A stretch of DNA of 64,000 nucleotides from Deltaproteobacteria bacterium (GTDB lineage Bacteria; Bdellovibrionota; FAC87; UBA2466): positions 37,294 to 101,293 of the forward strand of contig JACPWY010000051.1 in assembly GCA_016196825.1 (NCBI GenBank), in the 5' to 3' direction. Made by a program: the position numbers and the translations under genes. Under the pieces are notes generated by a model. The model saw only the letters and a program-made list of their open reading frames with translations, had not been told where the DNA came from and did no database searches. How positions within the stretch are numbered: position 1 is the stretch's first letter; each line of letters starts with the position of its first letter. Below are positions 18,201 to 28,422 of the stretch, in pieces.

Positions 18201-19292
18201 ATGAAACGAGATTACTATGAAATTCTCGGCGTGGTCCGGGGTGTGAGCGAGGATGATCTCAAAAAGGCCTATCGAAAGGCCGCGGTGCAGTACCACCCCG
18301 ATCGAAATCCGGGTGACAAGACCGCCGAGGAAAAATTCAAAGAGGTGAATGAGGCTTATCAGGTCTTGAGCGATCCCAAACGCCGTTCGGCCTACGACCA
18401 ATTTGGCCATTCAGCGTTTCAGGGCGGTGGTTTTGAGCAGGGGTTTTCATCGGCAACGTTCACCGATATTTTTGACAACATTTTTGGCGATATCTTTGGG
18501 GCCTCTGGAGGCGGAGGTCCGAGCAATGGTGTGGATCTCCGTTACAACCTGGAAATTACGTTTGAAGAGGCGGCCTTTGGCGTTGAGAGGCAGATCACCT
18601 TTGAAAAGGCGGCACCCTGCAGTCCGTGCCAGGGGTCGGGCGCTAAGCCCGGCACGAAGCCGAAGACCTGTCGAAATTGCAAGGGCACCGGCCAGATTCG
18701 CCTGAACCAAGGTTTTTTCACGCTCGCGCGGACCTGCACGAGTTGTTTTGGGCGCGGGACGACGATTGAGGAGAAGTGCCCGGAGTGTCGCGGGAAGGGG
18801 CGGGTCCAGCGCCCCCACTCGGTGTCGGTGAAGATTCCGGCGGGTGTCGATGCGGGTCAGCGGTTGCGCCTTCGGGGAGAGGGCGAGATTGGAGAGTCGG
18901 GAGACCACTTTGGGGATCTCTTCGTCGTGATTCACGTTAAGGAGCATGCGCTCTTCAAAAGAGACCAGGAGAGCATTCATCTCGAGTTTCCGATCAGCTT
19001 TGTTCAGGCGGCGTTGGGGGCGGAGCTGGAAGTGCCCATACTTGGCGGGGCGAGCAGCATGAAGGTGCCGGCTGGGACACAGTCGGGAGAGGTGTTTCGT
19101 TTGAAAGGGAAGGGAATTAAGCGACTCAATGGGTCAGGATATGGAGATCAGTTTGTCCGGATTCTCGTGGAAACCCCCACAAATCTCTCCGGTAAACAGC
19201 GCGACCTGTTGCGGGAGTTTGAAAAGATGGCCACGGCGGAGTCGCAGCCCGGCATCACAAGCTTTCTCAACAAACTCCGAGATCTGCTGTAG
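18201..19292 (+). CDS. dnaJ: Chaperone DnaJ
   Basis: J domain with HPD; four CxxCxGxG-type zinc motifs; 12 nt after grpE. Confidence 0.96.
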   Translation: MKRDYYEILGVVRGVSEDDLKKAYRKAAVQYHPDRNPGDKTAEEKFKEVNEAYQVLSDPKRRSAYDQFGHSAFQGGGFEQGFSSATFTDIFDNIFGDIFGASGGGGPSNGVDLRYNLEITFEEAAFGVERQITFEKAAPCSPCQGSGAKPGTKPKTCRNCKGTGQIRLNQGFFTLARTCTSCFGRGTTIEEKCPECRGKGRVQRPHSVSVKIPAGVDAGQRLRLRGEGEIGESGDHFGDLFVVIHVKEHALFKRDQESIHLEFPISFVQAALGAELEVPILGGASSMKVPAGTQSGEVFRLKGKGIKRLNGSGYGDQFVRILVETPTNLSGKQRDLLREFEKMATAESQPGITSFLNKLRDLL

Positions 19293-19306
19293 GATACTGA
19301 ACTTGA

Positions 19307-21310
19307 ATGCGACTCCGACGGCTGGCCATTCTCGCTTGGGCTTTCTCTGTGCTGCTGAGCTTTACGCATTGTGCCCATAAAGAATCCAAGGACAGCGCCG
19401 AGAATCTCACTCCCGCGAACGAAGCCGCACAACTTTTCCAGAAGGCTGAGGCGGCGTTTAAGGTTCGCGAAAGTGAACGCGCCCTGAATCTCTTCCGGAA
19501 GGTCAAGGCCAAGTACCCAGGGACCCGAATCGCTCGGCTCTCGCTTTATCGTTTGGCCTCGGCGGCCTACCACAAACGCGACTACCCGCTGGCGGCCCAA
19601 CTTTTTCAGGAGATGTTGAAGCCGGCCGCAGATGGGACTGTGACCGGCGTCGATGAATTCCGGGTGGATGCGACCTATAACTGGGCCGCCAGTGAGTTTC
19701 AGCAAAAGCATTACGAAAGAGCCTACGAGGTTTTGGCGAGCATCGATCTCAATTCGCCGGCAAACCGAGACACCAAGCGGTTGGAGATGGTCTATGCGCT
19801 CGTAGAACGGACGGCGAAGAAGTTGGGGGATGCGCCGGGTCTTCTTGCTGCGACAGCCGCGCACGCACAGCTGCCGCTGACGCAGGCGCAGATTCAGCCT
19901 TTGGAGAAGGAGATCGACGGTCTCTTATCGGCGATTCATGAAGTGGCGCTCCTCAGTGGAATTCTGACCGCCGACACGGGTGGGCGTGTTCGCCCCGTGG
20001 CGGTTGTGCAGGATCCGGTTGTCCGCGCCAAGATCCAGGACAGGATCCGGAGCCTTTCGGGTGAGTCGTCGTCGGCGCCCGAGGTGGTGGTGGAGTCGAG
20101 CCCGTCGCCGGATGTGGTGGCGGAAGCGCCGCGGGTGATCCGAGTGGGATCGGGGAACGTGGGTGTGCTGTTGCCGCTCTCGGGAAAATTCGCACTTGTG
20201 GGGCGTCGGGCGCTCGATGCGATCCTGCTGTCGGCCGCGGTGTTTGACAGTCGCTCCACCTCCAAACTCAAACTTTTTATCGAGGACACGGGGTCGAACG
20301 AGGTTGAGGCGGAGCGCGCGGTGGCGCGGCTCGCGAATCAGCAGAATGTGAGTGCAATCATTGGCCCGGTGAGCGCGCGTGAAGCGACGGTTGTGGCCAA
20401 GAAGGCCCAAGAGCTCGGGGTGGTGAACCTTTCGCTGACCTCGCGCGAAGGCGTGACGGAGGCTGGGGGGCTGGTTTTCCAAAATGCCCTCATCCCGCGG
20501 GTGCAGATCGAAAGCCTGGCCGAGTATTGCATCCAGGAAAAAGGGTTCAAGAGGTTTGCTATCTTGGCCCCATCCGATCCGTTCGGGACCGACATGGCGA
20601 TGCAGTTTTGGGATGCGATCGAAAAACGTGGCGGAATTGTTTCGGCGATGGAAACCTACGCACCCGAGGACAACGACTACCAGGTGCAGATCCAGAAGAT
20701 GGTGGGGCTCTACGATTCGCCGAAACTTCGCAAGACCGAGCTCGATAAGATCGCCGATTACCAAAAGGAAATGAAGCAGAAGAATCCGAGGGCCAAGGAG
20801 AAAAGAATCCGCCTTCAGGCAATCGTCGATTTCGATGCGATCTTTATCCCTGATATTCCGAAGGTGGTTTCGCAGGTTGTTCCGAATTTGGCCTACTTCG
20901 ATGTGACAGGAGCCACACTTTTGGGAACGGCGGAGTGGGGGACGAATCAGCTCTACCGACGTATTGGGAAAGGGATTGTGGGCGCGCTCTTTCCGGTGGC
21001 GATCCAGCCCGAAACGCATCGCCCGGTGCAGTTTGCGTTCATCAATCTCTACAAAGATGCCATGGGGTTTTTCCCCGATCTCTTGGCTACGCAGGCCTAT
21101 GAAGCGATGGAGATCGTAGGCGTGGGCCTCAATAAGGCTGGTGGCTCGAGTTCTTCTGCTCTGGCCTCGGCCATCGCTGGCGCCGGAACAACGGAAAGCC
21201 CACTCGGTGCATTTTCCTTCGACCAGAAACGAATCGCGACGCGGAAACTCCCCGTCTTCTCCATAGATTCGTCTGGGTCTCTCATCGAGATGTCCAAAGC
21301 GATCGATTAA
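19307..21310 (+). CDS. TPR plus periplasmic-binding-fold lipoprotein (LpoA/penicillin-binding protein activator-like)
   Basis: Lipobox VLLSFTHC; N-terminal TPR-like region; C-terminal GNVGVLLPLSGKFALVGRRALDAI...AIIGPVSAREA (Peripla_BP_6-like). Confidence 0.75.
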   Translation: MRLRRLAILAWAFSVLLSFTHCAHKESKDSAENLTPANEAAQLFQKAEAAFKVRESERALNLFRKVKAKYPGTRIARLSLYRLASAAYHKRDYPLAAQLFQEMLKPAADGTVTGVDEFRVDATYNWAASEFQQKHYERAYEVLASIDLNSPANRDTKRLEMVYALVERTAKKLGDAPGLLAATAAHAQLPLTQAQIQPLEKEIDGLLSAIHEVALLSGILTADTGGRVRPVAVVQDPVVRAKIQDRIRSLSGESSSAPEVVVESSPSPDVVAEAPRVIRVGSGNVGVLLPLSGKFALVGRRALDAILLSAAVFDSRSTSKLKLFIEDTGSNEVEAERAVARLANQQNVSAIIGPVSAREATVVAKKAQELGVVNLSLTSREGVTEAGGLVFQNALIPRVQIESLAEYCIQEKGFKRFAILAPSDPFGTDMAMQFWDAIEKRGGIVSAMETYAPEDNDYQVQIQKMVGLYDSPKLRKTELDKIADYQKEMKQKNPRAKEKRIRLQAIVDFDAIFIPDIPKVVSQVVPNLAYFDVTGATLLGTAEWGTNQLYRRIGKGIVGALFPVAIQPETHRPVQFAFINLYKDAMGFFPDLLATQAYEAMEIVGVGLNKAGGSSSSALASAIAGAGTTESPLGAFSFDQKRIATRKLPVFSIDSSGSLIEMSKAID

Positions 21311-21349
21311 TCTTCCCGTCCTGTCGTTGGGGGGCGGGCAAATAAGCAA

Positions 21350-21409
21350 CGGCAATCACCGCACACAGTGTGCAGTTTGTCTTGCCAAACTTGTGCGTTT
21401 TGATTGCCG
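21350..21409. repeat. Inverted-repeat region CGGCAATCA...TGATTGCCG containing the dyad GCACAC-A-GTGTGC
   Basis: Read directly; lies between the 21310 stop and the TIGR02147 remnant. Confidence 0.5.
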
Positions 21410-21440
21410 CCTCGGCAAGGCTACTGTTAGGTTTTTTGTT

Positions 21441-21659
21441 GTGGAGGCGTTCACAATTTATCAGTTCGATAATTTCCGAAATTATCTGCTCGTGACAGGT
21501 CAGCGGTGCTTTTCCCGTCGCAATCGTCGGATCTCGCTGGATGAATGGAGTTGCAAGCTCGGCTACCGTTCTCCGCGCAGTGTGGCCATGGTTCTGAAGG
21601 GGCAACGTTTTCCGAGCTCGGAAATGCGGACATTCTCGCAACCGAGCATACGTGGATAG
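21441..21659 (+). pseudogene. 5' remnant of a TIGR02147-family regulator
   Basis: VEAFTIYQFDNFRNYLLVTGQRCFSRRNRRISLDEWSCKLGYRSPRSVAMVLKGQRFPSSEM matches only the N-terminal HTH region of the family, then the frame ends. Confidence 0.6.
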
Positions 21660-22138
21660 AAACCGCCACCGCTGCATGTGCTCATACCGATTTGACGGCG
21701 AGGGCACCCATCACGCTCTCGTACGTAACGTGTCGGGATACCGCCGCCGTTCGCAAAGACATTTGGAAAGTTCTCATTCACGAGTCGGTTCACCACCTCG
21801 GTGTCGATGACGAGTCATTTGCCGATGCTGTTGCCGAGGAAGTAGTGAAGGCCAAGGGTGAAGAGTCTCCCGTGGGCTGCGTCGCGTCCGTTGCCGTCGC
21901 GGGCAGCACTCCCGTCACAAAAGAATTCGAAGTCCCCTATCGTTTGGAGAAGGGAATCACCATCCAAGGTGCCAATTTCGGGGTGTCACACTACCCCGAC
22001 TATAATTTGGAGATTCGTCTTGCGGGTGCTATCGCGAGGTCTGGCGGTCAGGATGGTCTTCAATCGGCCGACAATGTGATGGCCGTAACAGCCGATCGAA
22101 CTGCGAGTCTCGAGTGCTATTTTTCACGGGGACGGTAA
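21600..22138 (+). pseudogene. 3' remnant of an exported protein with HExxH-like motif (HESVHHLGVDDE)
   Basis: ORF 21545..22138 has no signal peptide; VLIHESVHHLGVDDESFADAVAEEVV. Its 5' end overlaps the regulator remnant out of frame. Boundary approximate. Confidence 0.5.
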
Positions 22139-22192
22139 TGAAACACGGAATTCAATTCGTTGTCTTCGCTGTGCGATAACTGGAAAAACACG

Positions 22193-22624
22193 CTAGGTGA
22201 GGTGCCCGCAGTAGAGAGTAGTTTCGTAAGACATTGTGACGGAGTTGCTGACCGCGTGTTGGAGAAAGATCTTGTTTAGCTCCTCAAGCATGGGTTTGTG
22301 GTCGTGGTGAGTGGGACCGGGAGCGTAGGAGGCAGAGAGCAAGCGTCCTTTTAACCCTTCGAAATTGAAATGTTGCTCGTTGGCAAATTTCCGGACTCCA
22401 CAGCCGGCCGCTCCAAAAAAATTCGCCGGCCTCTCCGGGTCCTCGTTATTTTTCTTTCTCACGTCGCGATAGTCCGTTCCGTAGGGTTCGAGCAGTCGTT
22501 CGTACGCCTCAAGAAACGGCGTGCCGGTGTCTACGCGTTCATTCCACAGGAGAACCAGCCAGCCGTCAGTTTTCAGAATCCGCTGAAACTCGCGGCGCGC
22601 CTCCCCAAAACAAACCACCCCCAC
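22193..22624 (-). pseudogene. 5'-truncated SAM-dependent methyltransferase remnant
   Basis: REFQRILKTDGWLVLLWNERVDTGTPFLEAYERLLEPYGTDY is the C-terminal half of a class I methyltransferase; the SAM-binding N-terminus is absent. Confidence 0.6.
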
Positions 22625-22753
22625 TTTGCCTCAGAATGGCCGGAACGACGGTTCTCATTCCAACACCCGCAGGCCCCGCCACCTCTCCCGCTTCTCCCCC
22701 CAAGTTCCCCTTGATAACTCCCGACCTCCCGGATAATCCTGATCGGCAGTTGG

Positions 22754-23620
22754 GTGCGGGGGAGTTTCTTGAAGATTTTATCCGATTTCGATGGTGTACT
22801 CACCAATTTGACCGAAGAGGCCGAGAGGGCGCGGCAGCTTTTCGATGCCTATCTCTTTGAAATTGCGGGGGAAGAAATCTCTCGCCAATGTATTGCTGCG
22901 GCGCAAGAAAAAATCCGACAGTCGCCCCATCTGAATGGCTGGCGCTCTCGAGGACGGGTGACGGCCTTTGCGGACGAAGACGGATTTATCTACGTCAATG
23001 GGCTGGCCGCGTGTCTGGATGATCAGGCGCGAGAGCCGGGTTTGGCGGCGGATCTCCTGACCCAGTTACGTAAGATCGGGCTTGATCAATTTAGCCATTT
23101 AGCAGGTCGGGCGTATGCCGCAATGGTGAGAGAGACCGAGTCGGGTCGGATGAAACCGATGGACGAGGGAGCTGGACGGGTATTGAAAGAGCTCATTCAC
23201 CGAGGCCACTCCATTGTTGTGGTTTCGAACTCGGGTACCGATCGCATTCGCAAGATCCTGGCTGACTCCGATGTCGGAGAGGAGCTCAGAAAACAAAACG
23301 GCAGCATCCGTATTCGTGGTGACGCCAGAAAGTTTGAGTTGGGGGAGGCGGCCGAGACTCTTCTCGTTGAGAACTACACCATTCCAGTGGATAGGCCCGT
23401 TTACCGAAACATCATTCTCGAGGAACGCCCGGACGTTGTGATCGGCGATGTTCTTTCTTTGGATTTGGCTCTCCCCATTCATCTTGGTGGGGCCACGCGA
23501 ATATTTCTCCGACGACGCGACTACACTCCGAGTTGGTCGCTGAACTTCATGGAAAAACGGCAGAAGGGGGCCCCTGGTGGCATACTCGAACAGTTCGACG
23601 ATCTCCTCGCTTTGGCTTAG
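22754..23620 (+). CDS. HAD-family hydrolase
   Basis: LSDFDGVLTNLTEEA motif I; IVVVSNSGTDRI motif II; start approximate. Confidence 0.7.
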   Translation: MRGSFLKILSDFDGVLTNLTEEAERARQLFDAYLFEIAGEEISRQCIAAAQEKIRQSPHLNGWRSRGRVTAFADEDGFIYVNGLAACLDDQAREPGLAADLLTQLRKIGLDQFSHLAGRAYAAMVRETESGRMKPMDEGAGRVLKELIHRGHSIVVVSNSGTDRIRKILADSDVGEELRKQNGSIRIRGDARKFELGEAAETLLVENYTIPVDRPVYRNIILEERPDVVIGDVLSLDLALPIHLGGATRIFLRRRDYTPSWSLNFMEKRQKGAPGGILEQFDDLLALA

Positions 23621-23634
23621 AGTGACAGCCACTG

Positions 23635-24944
23635 TGATTCAGCGACGTGAAGGGGCACCCGAGCACACACGAGCATTTCGATCTCGCCGCGCGGTGAATT
23701 GGCTCACCTTGGGCTTCACCTATTCCGCGATGTACATGGGGCGGTACAACCTCTCCTTTGCCAACAAGGCGCTCTCATCGTCCTTTGGTTGGGACAAGAC
23801 CCAGATCGGGGCGATCATCACGACGGCCCTCACCATTTACGGCTTTTCGGCGATCTTCAATGGCCCTATCGCTGATAAAATCGGCGGTCGGCGCGCGATG
23901 CTCATCGGCAGCATCGGAACCGTGGTGTTTAACTTTCTCTTTGGTCTTGGCGCCTATTTCGGATTTCTCGGCACCGGCACCTTTCTCTTGGGTTACTTTG
24001 CGACCGTATGGGGGATGAACTCCTATTTTCAGTCCTACAGCGCTCTTGCCCTCATCAAGGTGAATGCTGGCTGGTTTCACATCAAGGAGCGGGGGGTTTT
24101 CTCGGCGATTTTTGGTTCCATGATCCAAAGCGGTCGTGCGCTCATCTTCATCATCGGAGGAATTGTTGTCACGCTCCTGCCGTGGCAGTGGGTATTCTTC
24201 ATTCCGGCGGCGATCGTGGCCGTAATGGCATTTCTCACCTATCGCTTCGTGCGAAATAACCCCGAGGATTGTGGTCTGCCGGAGCTGGATGTGCAGGATG
24301 CCTCCAGCGGGGATGTTGGGAAGGTGACCGTGTCATATGTTCTGAAAAAGGTGCTCACCAACCCGGTGACCCTCACCATTGCGGTTGCGGAGTTTTGCAC
24401 TGGGGTGGTGCGCCACGGGTTTGAACAATGGTTTCCCCGCTATATGATTGAGGCCCAACATCTGAGTCTCGAGTCGGCGGTATTTCAGAAGGGGGCGCTC
24501 TCGGTTGTTTTGGCTGGAATTGCCGGGGCCTTTGCGGCGGGCATGATGTCCGATTGGATCTTCAAAGGGCGACGAACTCCGGTGGCCTGTTTGGGGTACT
24601 TCACTCAGATCATCTGTCTTTATGTCATTTGGCGAGCTCCGAGCATGAGCATGGTCATCTCGGCGTTTGTTCTCAATTCATTCGCGATCTCGATCGTTCA
24701 CTCGATGCTTTCTGGAACGGCATCGATGGATTTCGGCGGGAAAAAGGCGGCTGCCACCGCCGCTGGGATTTTTGATGGCATGCAGTACCTCGGCGGCTCC
24801 GTTGTGGGTATTGGCATGGGCTATATGCTGGATCACCTAGGCTGGGGGTCGTGGGGCCCCAGCATGATCGGCTTCTCGGCGATCGGGGCCGTCTTGATGA
24901 TCGTCTTGTGGAACGCCCGTCCGAAAACGAATGCCGCCCACTAG
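23635..24944 (+). CDS. MFS transporter (organophosphate:Pi antiporter/GlpT-like)
   Basis: Multiple TM segments; YMGRYNLSFANKAL...GWDKTQIGAIITT; PIADKIGGRRAM. Track ORF begins 23577, overlapping the HAD gene; start approximate. Confidence 0.75.
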
Positions 24945-24990
24945 CAGTCTCCCTCAATTACCCATTTGGGGTAAAAAAATGCTTTTTCGG

Positions 24991-25215
24991 CTACGCCTTC
25001 GTCAGACTCACAAAAGGTCCTCGACGGCCCGGCGAACACATCTTGAAGTAGCCCTCGATGACAAAAACTGAATCCGGGTAGTCTTTGCTGTGAAAATATT
25101 TGCTCGGATCGGGGTGGTTTATCCACTCGCGCTCAAACAGTACGGACGTCCTTTTGAGGAAAGGGCGACGGGCCGATGGGAGAGGGGGGTCTTCTATCAG
25201 CCCGAGTCTTTTAGG
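24991..25215 (-). pseudogene. Cryptic C-terminal coding remnant absent from the ORF track
   Basis: Minus-strand frame with no ATG reads PKRLGLIEDPPLPSARRPFLKRTSVLFEREWINHPDPSKYFHSKDYPDSVFVIEGYFKMCSPGRRGPFVSLTKA*, protein-like composition. Confidence 0.4.
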
Positions 25216-25714
25216 CGACGTGTTTTTCGTCGGCCTTTTTGCCCTTCACAAATTTTGCGAAGAGGCCGGATTCTTCACTGCCCACCGCGATCTTTTTGGG
25301 TTTTGCCGCCTCTGATTTTGGCACCGCAATTGTCAGAACGCCGTCTTTGTAGAGGGCCTCGATATGATTGCCATCAGTCGCACCCGGCAGCGTGAAATAC
25401 CGATGGAAGGTCCCATAGGATCGCTCTTCGTAGTAGCTTCCCTTCGACTCTTTCTTCTCTTCACGTTTGCGCTCGGCCTTTACACTCAAGTGGTCATTTT
25501 CCAGACTGATTTCGATGTCCTCCTTCTTTAGTCCTGGCATATCGAGCGTGATCAAGTAGTGGCCGTCGGTTTCCTCAGTGCTGCACTCCGGAACAACAAA
25601 ATTCTCTTTGTTCCGCCTGGGCGCAACGTCAAAGAACCGCTCAAAATCCCCCCAATCACCCACCCGACGCAAACGATTAAGATCCCGATTAAAAACATCA
25701 ATTAAAGTGCTCAT
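25211..25714 (-). CDS. Hsp20/alpha-crystallin family small heat-shock protein
   Basis: YLITLDMPGLKKEDIEISLENDHLSVKAERK...FHRYFTLPGATDGNHIEALYKDGVLTIAVPK. Confidence 0.93.
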   Translation of the reverse strand: MSTLIDVFNRDLNRLRRVGDWGDFERFFDVAPRRNKENFVVPECSTEETDGHYLITLDMPGLKKEDIEISLENDHLSVKAERKREEKKESKGSYYEERSYGTFHRYFTLPGATDGNHIEALYKDGVLTIAVPKSEAAKPKKIAVGSEESGLFAKFVKGKKADEKHVA

Positions 25715-25846
25715 ATATTTCTCTCCTCATTTTTTGTGGAGCTTATTGGCTCCGTTCACTTTTCAAGATGGGGAGTGATGGAAAACTGTCAAGGTAAGTA
25801 GCCCCGTTCTGCCATGAGGTCGGCTCCGCCCGCCACCAATCTCAAT

Positions 25847-27229
25847 TCAGAACGAGGAAACGATCCTACGGAAATGGTCGCCACGCTCTTCGTAATTGCG
25901 GAACATGTCCTGACTCGCGCAGCCAGGGGAGAGCAATACAATGTCTCCCGAGCGGGACTTTTGGTATGCTAGATAGACGGCTTCCTCGAATGTGCCGACG
26001 AGAAATGTCTCGCTCAAATCACCGATTGAGCGGTTCATCTTTTCTTTCGCTTCACCGACGAGAATCAGATTCTTCACCCGCTTTTTGATCGCGTCGCTGA
26101 GCTGAGAGTAATCCTCGCCCTTATCTTTTCCACCGGCGATGAGAATCACCGGCTCGCTGAAGCTCTCCAGCGATCGCAGCATGGAGTGGATGTTGGTCCC
26201 CTTTGAATCGTTGTAGAAGTACACCTGGTTTTTCTTTCCCAGGAACTCCATGCGATGGGGCAGCGGCTTAAACGTCAACAGAGTCTTCTGGATGGACTCG
26301 TTCGTGATCCCAGCAAGCTTAGCCGCCAGAGTGGCCGCCATCATGTTCTCGCGGTTATGAAGGCCGCGAAGAAGCGAGCCCTGGAAGGTGAAGTCGTGAT
26401 CCTTCCAGCGCGTTCCTTTCAAATGCATCATCGAGACGGGCTCCAGATAGGTCCCCTGGAAACGCTCCGCATAGTGCGGCGAAATATTATTGAACGTATC
26501 GGTCGTGAAATAGAGTTGCTTCGGCCGCGTAGCCGAGAGCAACGTCATTAGCTTTGCGTCACGCAGATTCACAACGATGTGATCATCCTCCGTCATGTTG
26601 GAGCACATCCTAATCTTGGCGCCGATATACTCATCAAAGGATGGATACCGATCGAGGTGATCGGGTGCGAGATTCAAGAAGACCGACACCGATGGCCGGA
26701 ACGTATAGGTGGTGTCCATCTGAAAGCTGCTGACTTCAGCCACGACAAAGTCGCACCGTTCACGGCGAGCGGCATACTCTGAAAGCGGTGTGCCGACGTT
26801 GCCCCCCAGAAACACAGTTTTTCCACCGGCCTTGATCATCTCAGCGATGAGATGGGCCGTCGTAGTCTTTCCGTTCGTGCCAGTGACCGCGATGATGGGC
26901 TCGGTGATGAATTGGGTTGCTAGCTCAAGCTCACTAATGATGGGCACCTTCAGGCGTCGAGCGTGATCCAGTGGCTTGATATCCGAGCGGACGCCCGGGC
27001 TGACGACAATAAAATCGGCGTCCGAGAAACTTTTGAGGACGTGCTTACCCAGCTCCTGGTCGAAGTCGAATGACTTCAGGGCTTCCAGGGCATCTTTCAG
27101 GTCGGTTTTGTTCAGCTCGTCGGTAACGGTGACCTTTACGCCTTTGCGACACAGAAGTTTGGTCGCACCAATTCCTGAACGGCCGAGGCCGACCACCAGT
27201 GCCTTCATTCCCTTTTTGACTTTAACCAT
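25847..27229 (-). CDS. murD: UDP-N-acetylmuramoylalanine--D-glutamate ligase
   Basis: Mur ligase ITGTNGKTTTAHLI; NLAPDHLDRYPSFDEYIGAK; HRMEFLGKKNQVYFYNDSKGTN. Confidence 0.93.
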   Translation of the reverse strand: MVKVKKGMKALVVGLGRSGIGATKLLCRKGVKVTVTDELNKTDLKDALEALKSFDFDQELGKHVLKSFSDADFIVVSPGVRSDIKPLDHARRLKVPIISELELATQFITEPIIAVTGTNGKTTTAHLIAEMIKAGGKTVFLGGNVGTPLSEYAARRERCDFVVAEVSSFQMDTTYTFRPSVSVFLNLAPDHLDRYPSFDEYIGAKIRMCSNMTEDDHIVVNLRDAKLMTLLSATRPKQLYFTTDTFNNISPHYAERFQGTYLEPVSMMHLKGTRWKDHDFTFQGSLLRGLHNRENMMAATLAAKLAGITNESIQKTLLTFKPLPHRMEFLGKKNQVYFYNDSKGTNIHSMLRSLESFSEPVILIAGGKDKGEDYSQLSDAIKKRVKNLILVGEAKEKMNRSIGDLSETFLVGTFEEAVYLAYQKSRSGDIVLLSPGCASQDMFRNYEERGDHFRRIVSSF

Positions 27230-27242
27230 TGTGCTACTCCCT

Positions 27243-28319
27243 CTATCTCAATTTAAGCGTGGCAAGACCCAGCATGGCCAACACCAGCGAAACTATCCAG
27301 AAACGGACGGTAACCTGTGGTTCCGCCCAGCCGCTGAGTTCGAAGTGGTGATGAATCGGGGCCATTCGGAATACCCGCTTCTTCGTCATCTTATAAGAAA
27401 TCCGTTGGGCGATGACCGACACCGCCTCCATTACAAAAATTCCGCCAATCAATCCCAGTAAAATCTCGTTCTTGGTGATAACGGCAATCGTACCAATGCC
27501 AGCGCCCAGAGCGAGCGCTCCGACGTCCCCCATGAACACCTGCGCCGGGTAGGTGTTGAACCATAAAAACCCCATGCCTGCGCATACAATAGCCGAACAG
27601 ACGATGGCAAGCTCACCGGCGTCCTTAACGTAGGGGATAAACAGATACTCCGCGAAGGATGAGTGGCCGGCGAGATACGAAAGAATCGCGAAGGCCATTG
27701 CCGTCGATATCACCGGTCCAATTGCCAGGCCGTCGAGCCCATCGGTGAGATTCACCGAATTGGAACAGCCCACGATGATAAACCACGCGAGCGCCACGTA
27801 ACCCAAACCCAGGTCGGGTGAAAAAAGCCGCAGAAAGGGAACAAAAAGCTGCGTGTCGACGTTGATCCATTTCACCAAGATAAAGCCGAGGATGAGGGCG
27901 AAGACCGTCTGCAGACGCATCTTGGATTTTTCCGAGAGCCCCTTCGAATTCGCCTCCCGAATTTTCTTAAAATCATCGAGGAAGCCGATGAATCCAAAGG
28001 CGACCATGGAAAAGAGTGTGATCCAGACAAACTTGTTGGAGAGATCCGCCCAGAGAAGGGTTGAAATAATCACACTGAAGAGAATGAGGATGCCACCCAT
28101 GGTGGGTGTTCCCGATTTCTTCAGATGAGATTGGGGGCCGTCATCGCGGACCATCTGGCCGAGCTGATTCTGCGCGAGAAAACGGATCAGAGCCGGCCCG
28201 ATCGCAAGACTGATCGCTAAGGCCGTAAGCCCCGCAGATAGCGAGCGAAACGTAATGTACCGAAATACATTGAATGCGCTCACACTTGTGTGGAGCGGGT
28301 ACAAAAGATGGTACAGCAA
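27243..28319 (-). CDS. mraY: Phospho-N-acetylmuramoyl-pentapeptide-transferase
   Basis: HLKKSGTPTMGGILIL; NLTDGLDGLAIGP; APIHHHFELSGWAEPQVTVRFWI. Confidence 0.97.
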   Translation of the reverse strand: MLYHLLYPLHTSVSAFNVFRYITFRSLSAGLTALAISLAIGPALIRFLAQNQLGQMVRDDGPQSHLKKSGTPTMGGILILFSVIISTLLWADLSNKFVWITLFSMVAFGFIGFLDDFKKIREANSKGLSEKSKMRLQTVFALILGFILVKWINVDTQLFVPFLRLFSPDLGLGYVALAWFIIVGCSNSVNLTDGLDGLAIGPVISTAMAFAILSYLAGHSSFAEYLFIPYVKDAGELAIVCSAIVCAGMGFLWFNTYPAQVFMGDVGALALGAGIGTIAVITKNEILLGLIGGIFVMEAVSVIAQRISYKMTKKRVFRMAPIHHHFELSGWAEPQVTVRFWIVSLVLAMLGLATLKLR

Positions 28320-28422
28320 AACTCTCTCCCGCGAACTTGTTACTGCACACCCACCCGAGGGGCAACTAATAATTCATAAACTATTGAAACCAAAAGAGAT
28401 ATACCACAGCAGTTATGTTTCC

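Noticed and set aside
19925-21355. 476-aa minus-strand ORF antisense to the LpoA-like gene
   Set aside because: Shadow frame of a GC-rich coding region; His/Arg-rich composition and no recognisable motif.
24958-24974. TTACCC-ATTTG-GGGTAA as terminator after the MFS gene
   Set aside because: Short stem and the following tract is A rather than T on the plus strand; too weak to call.
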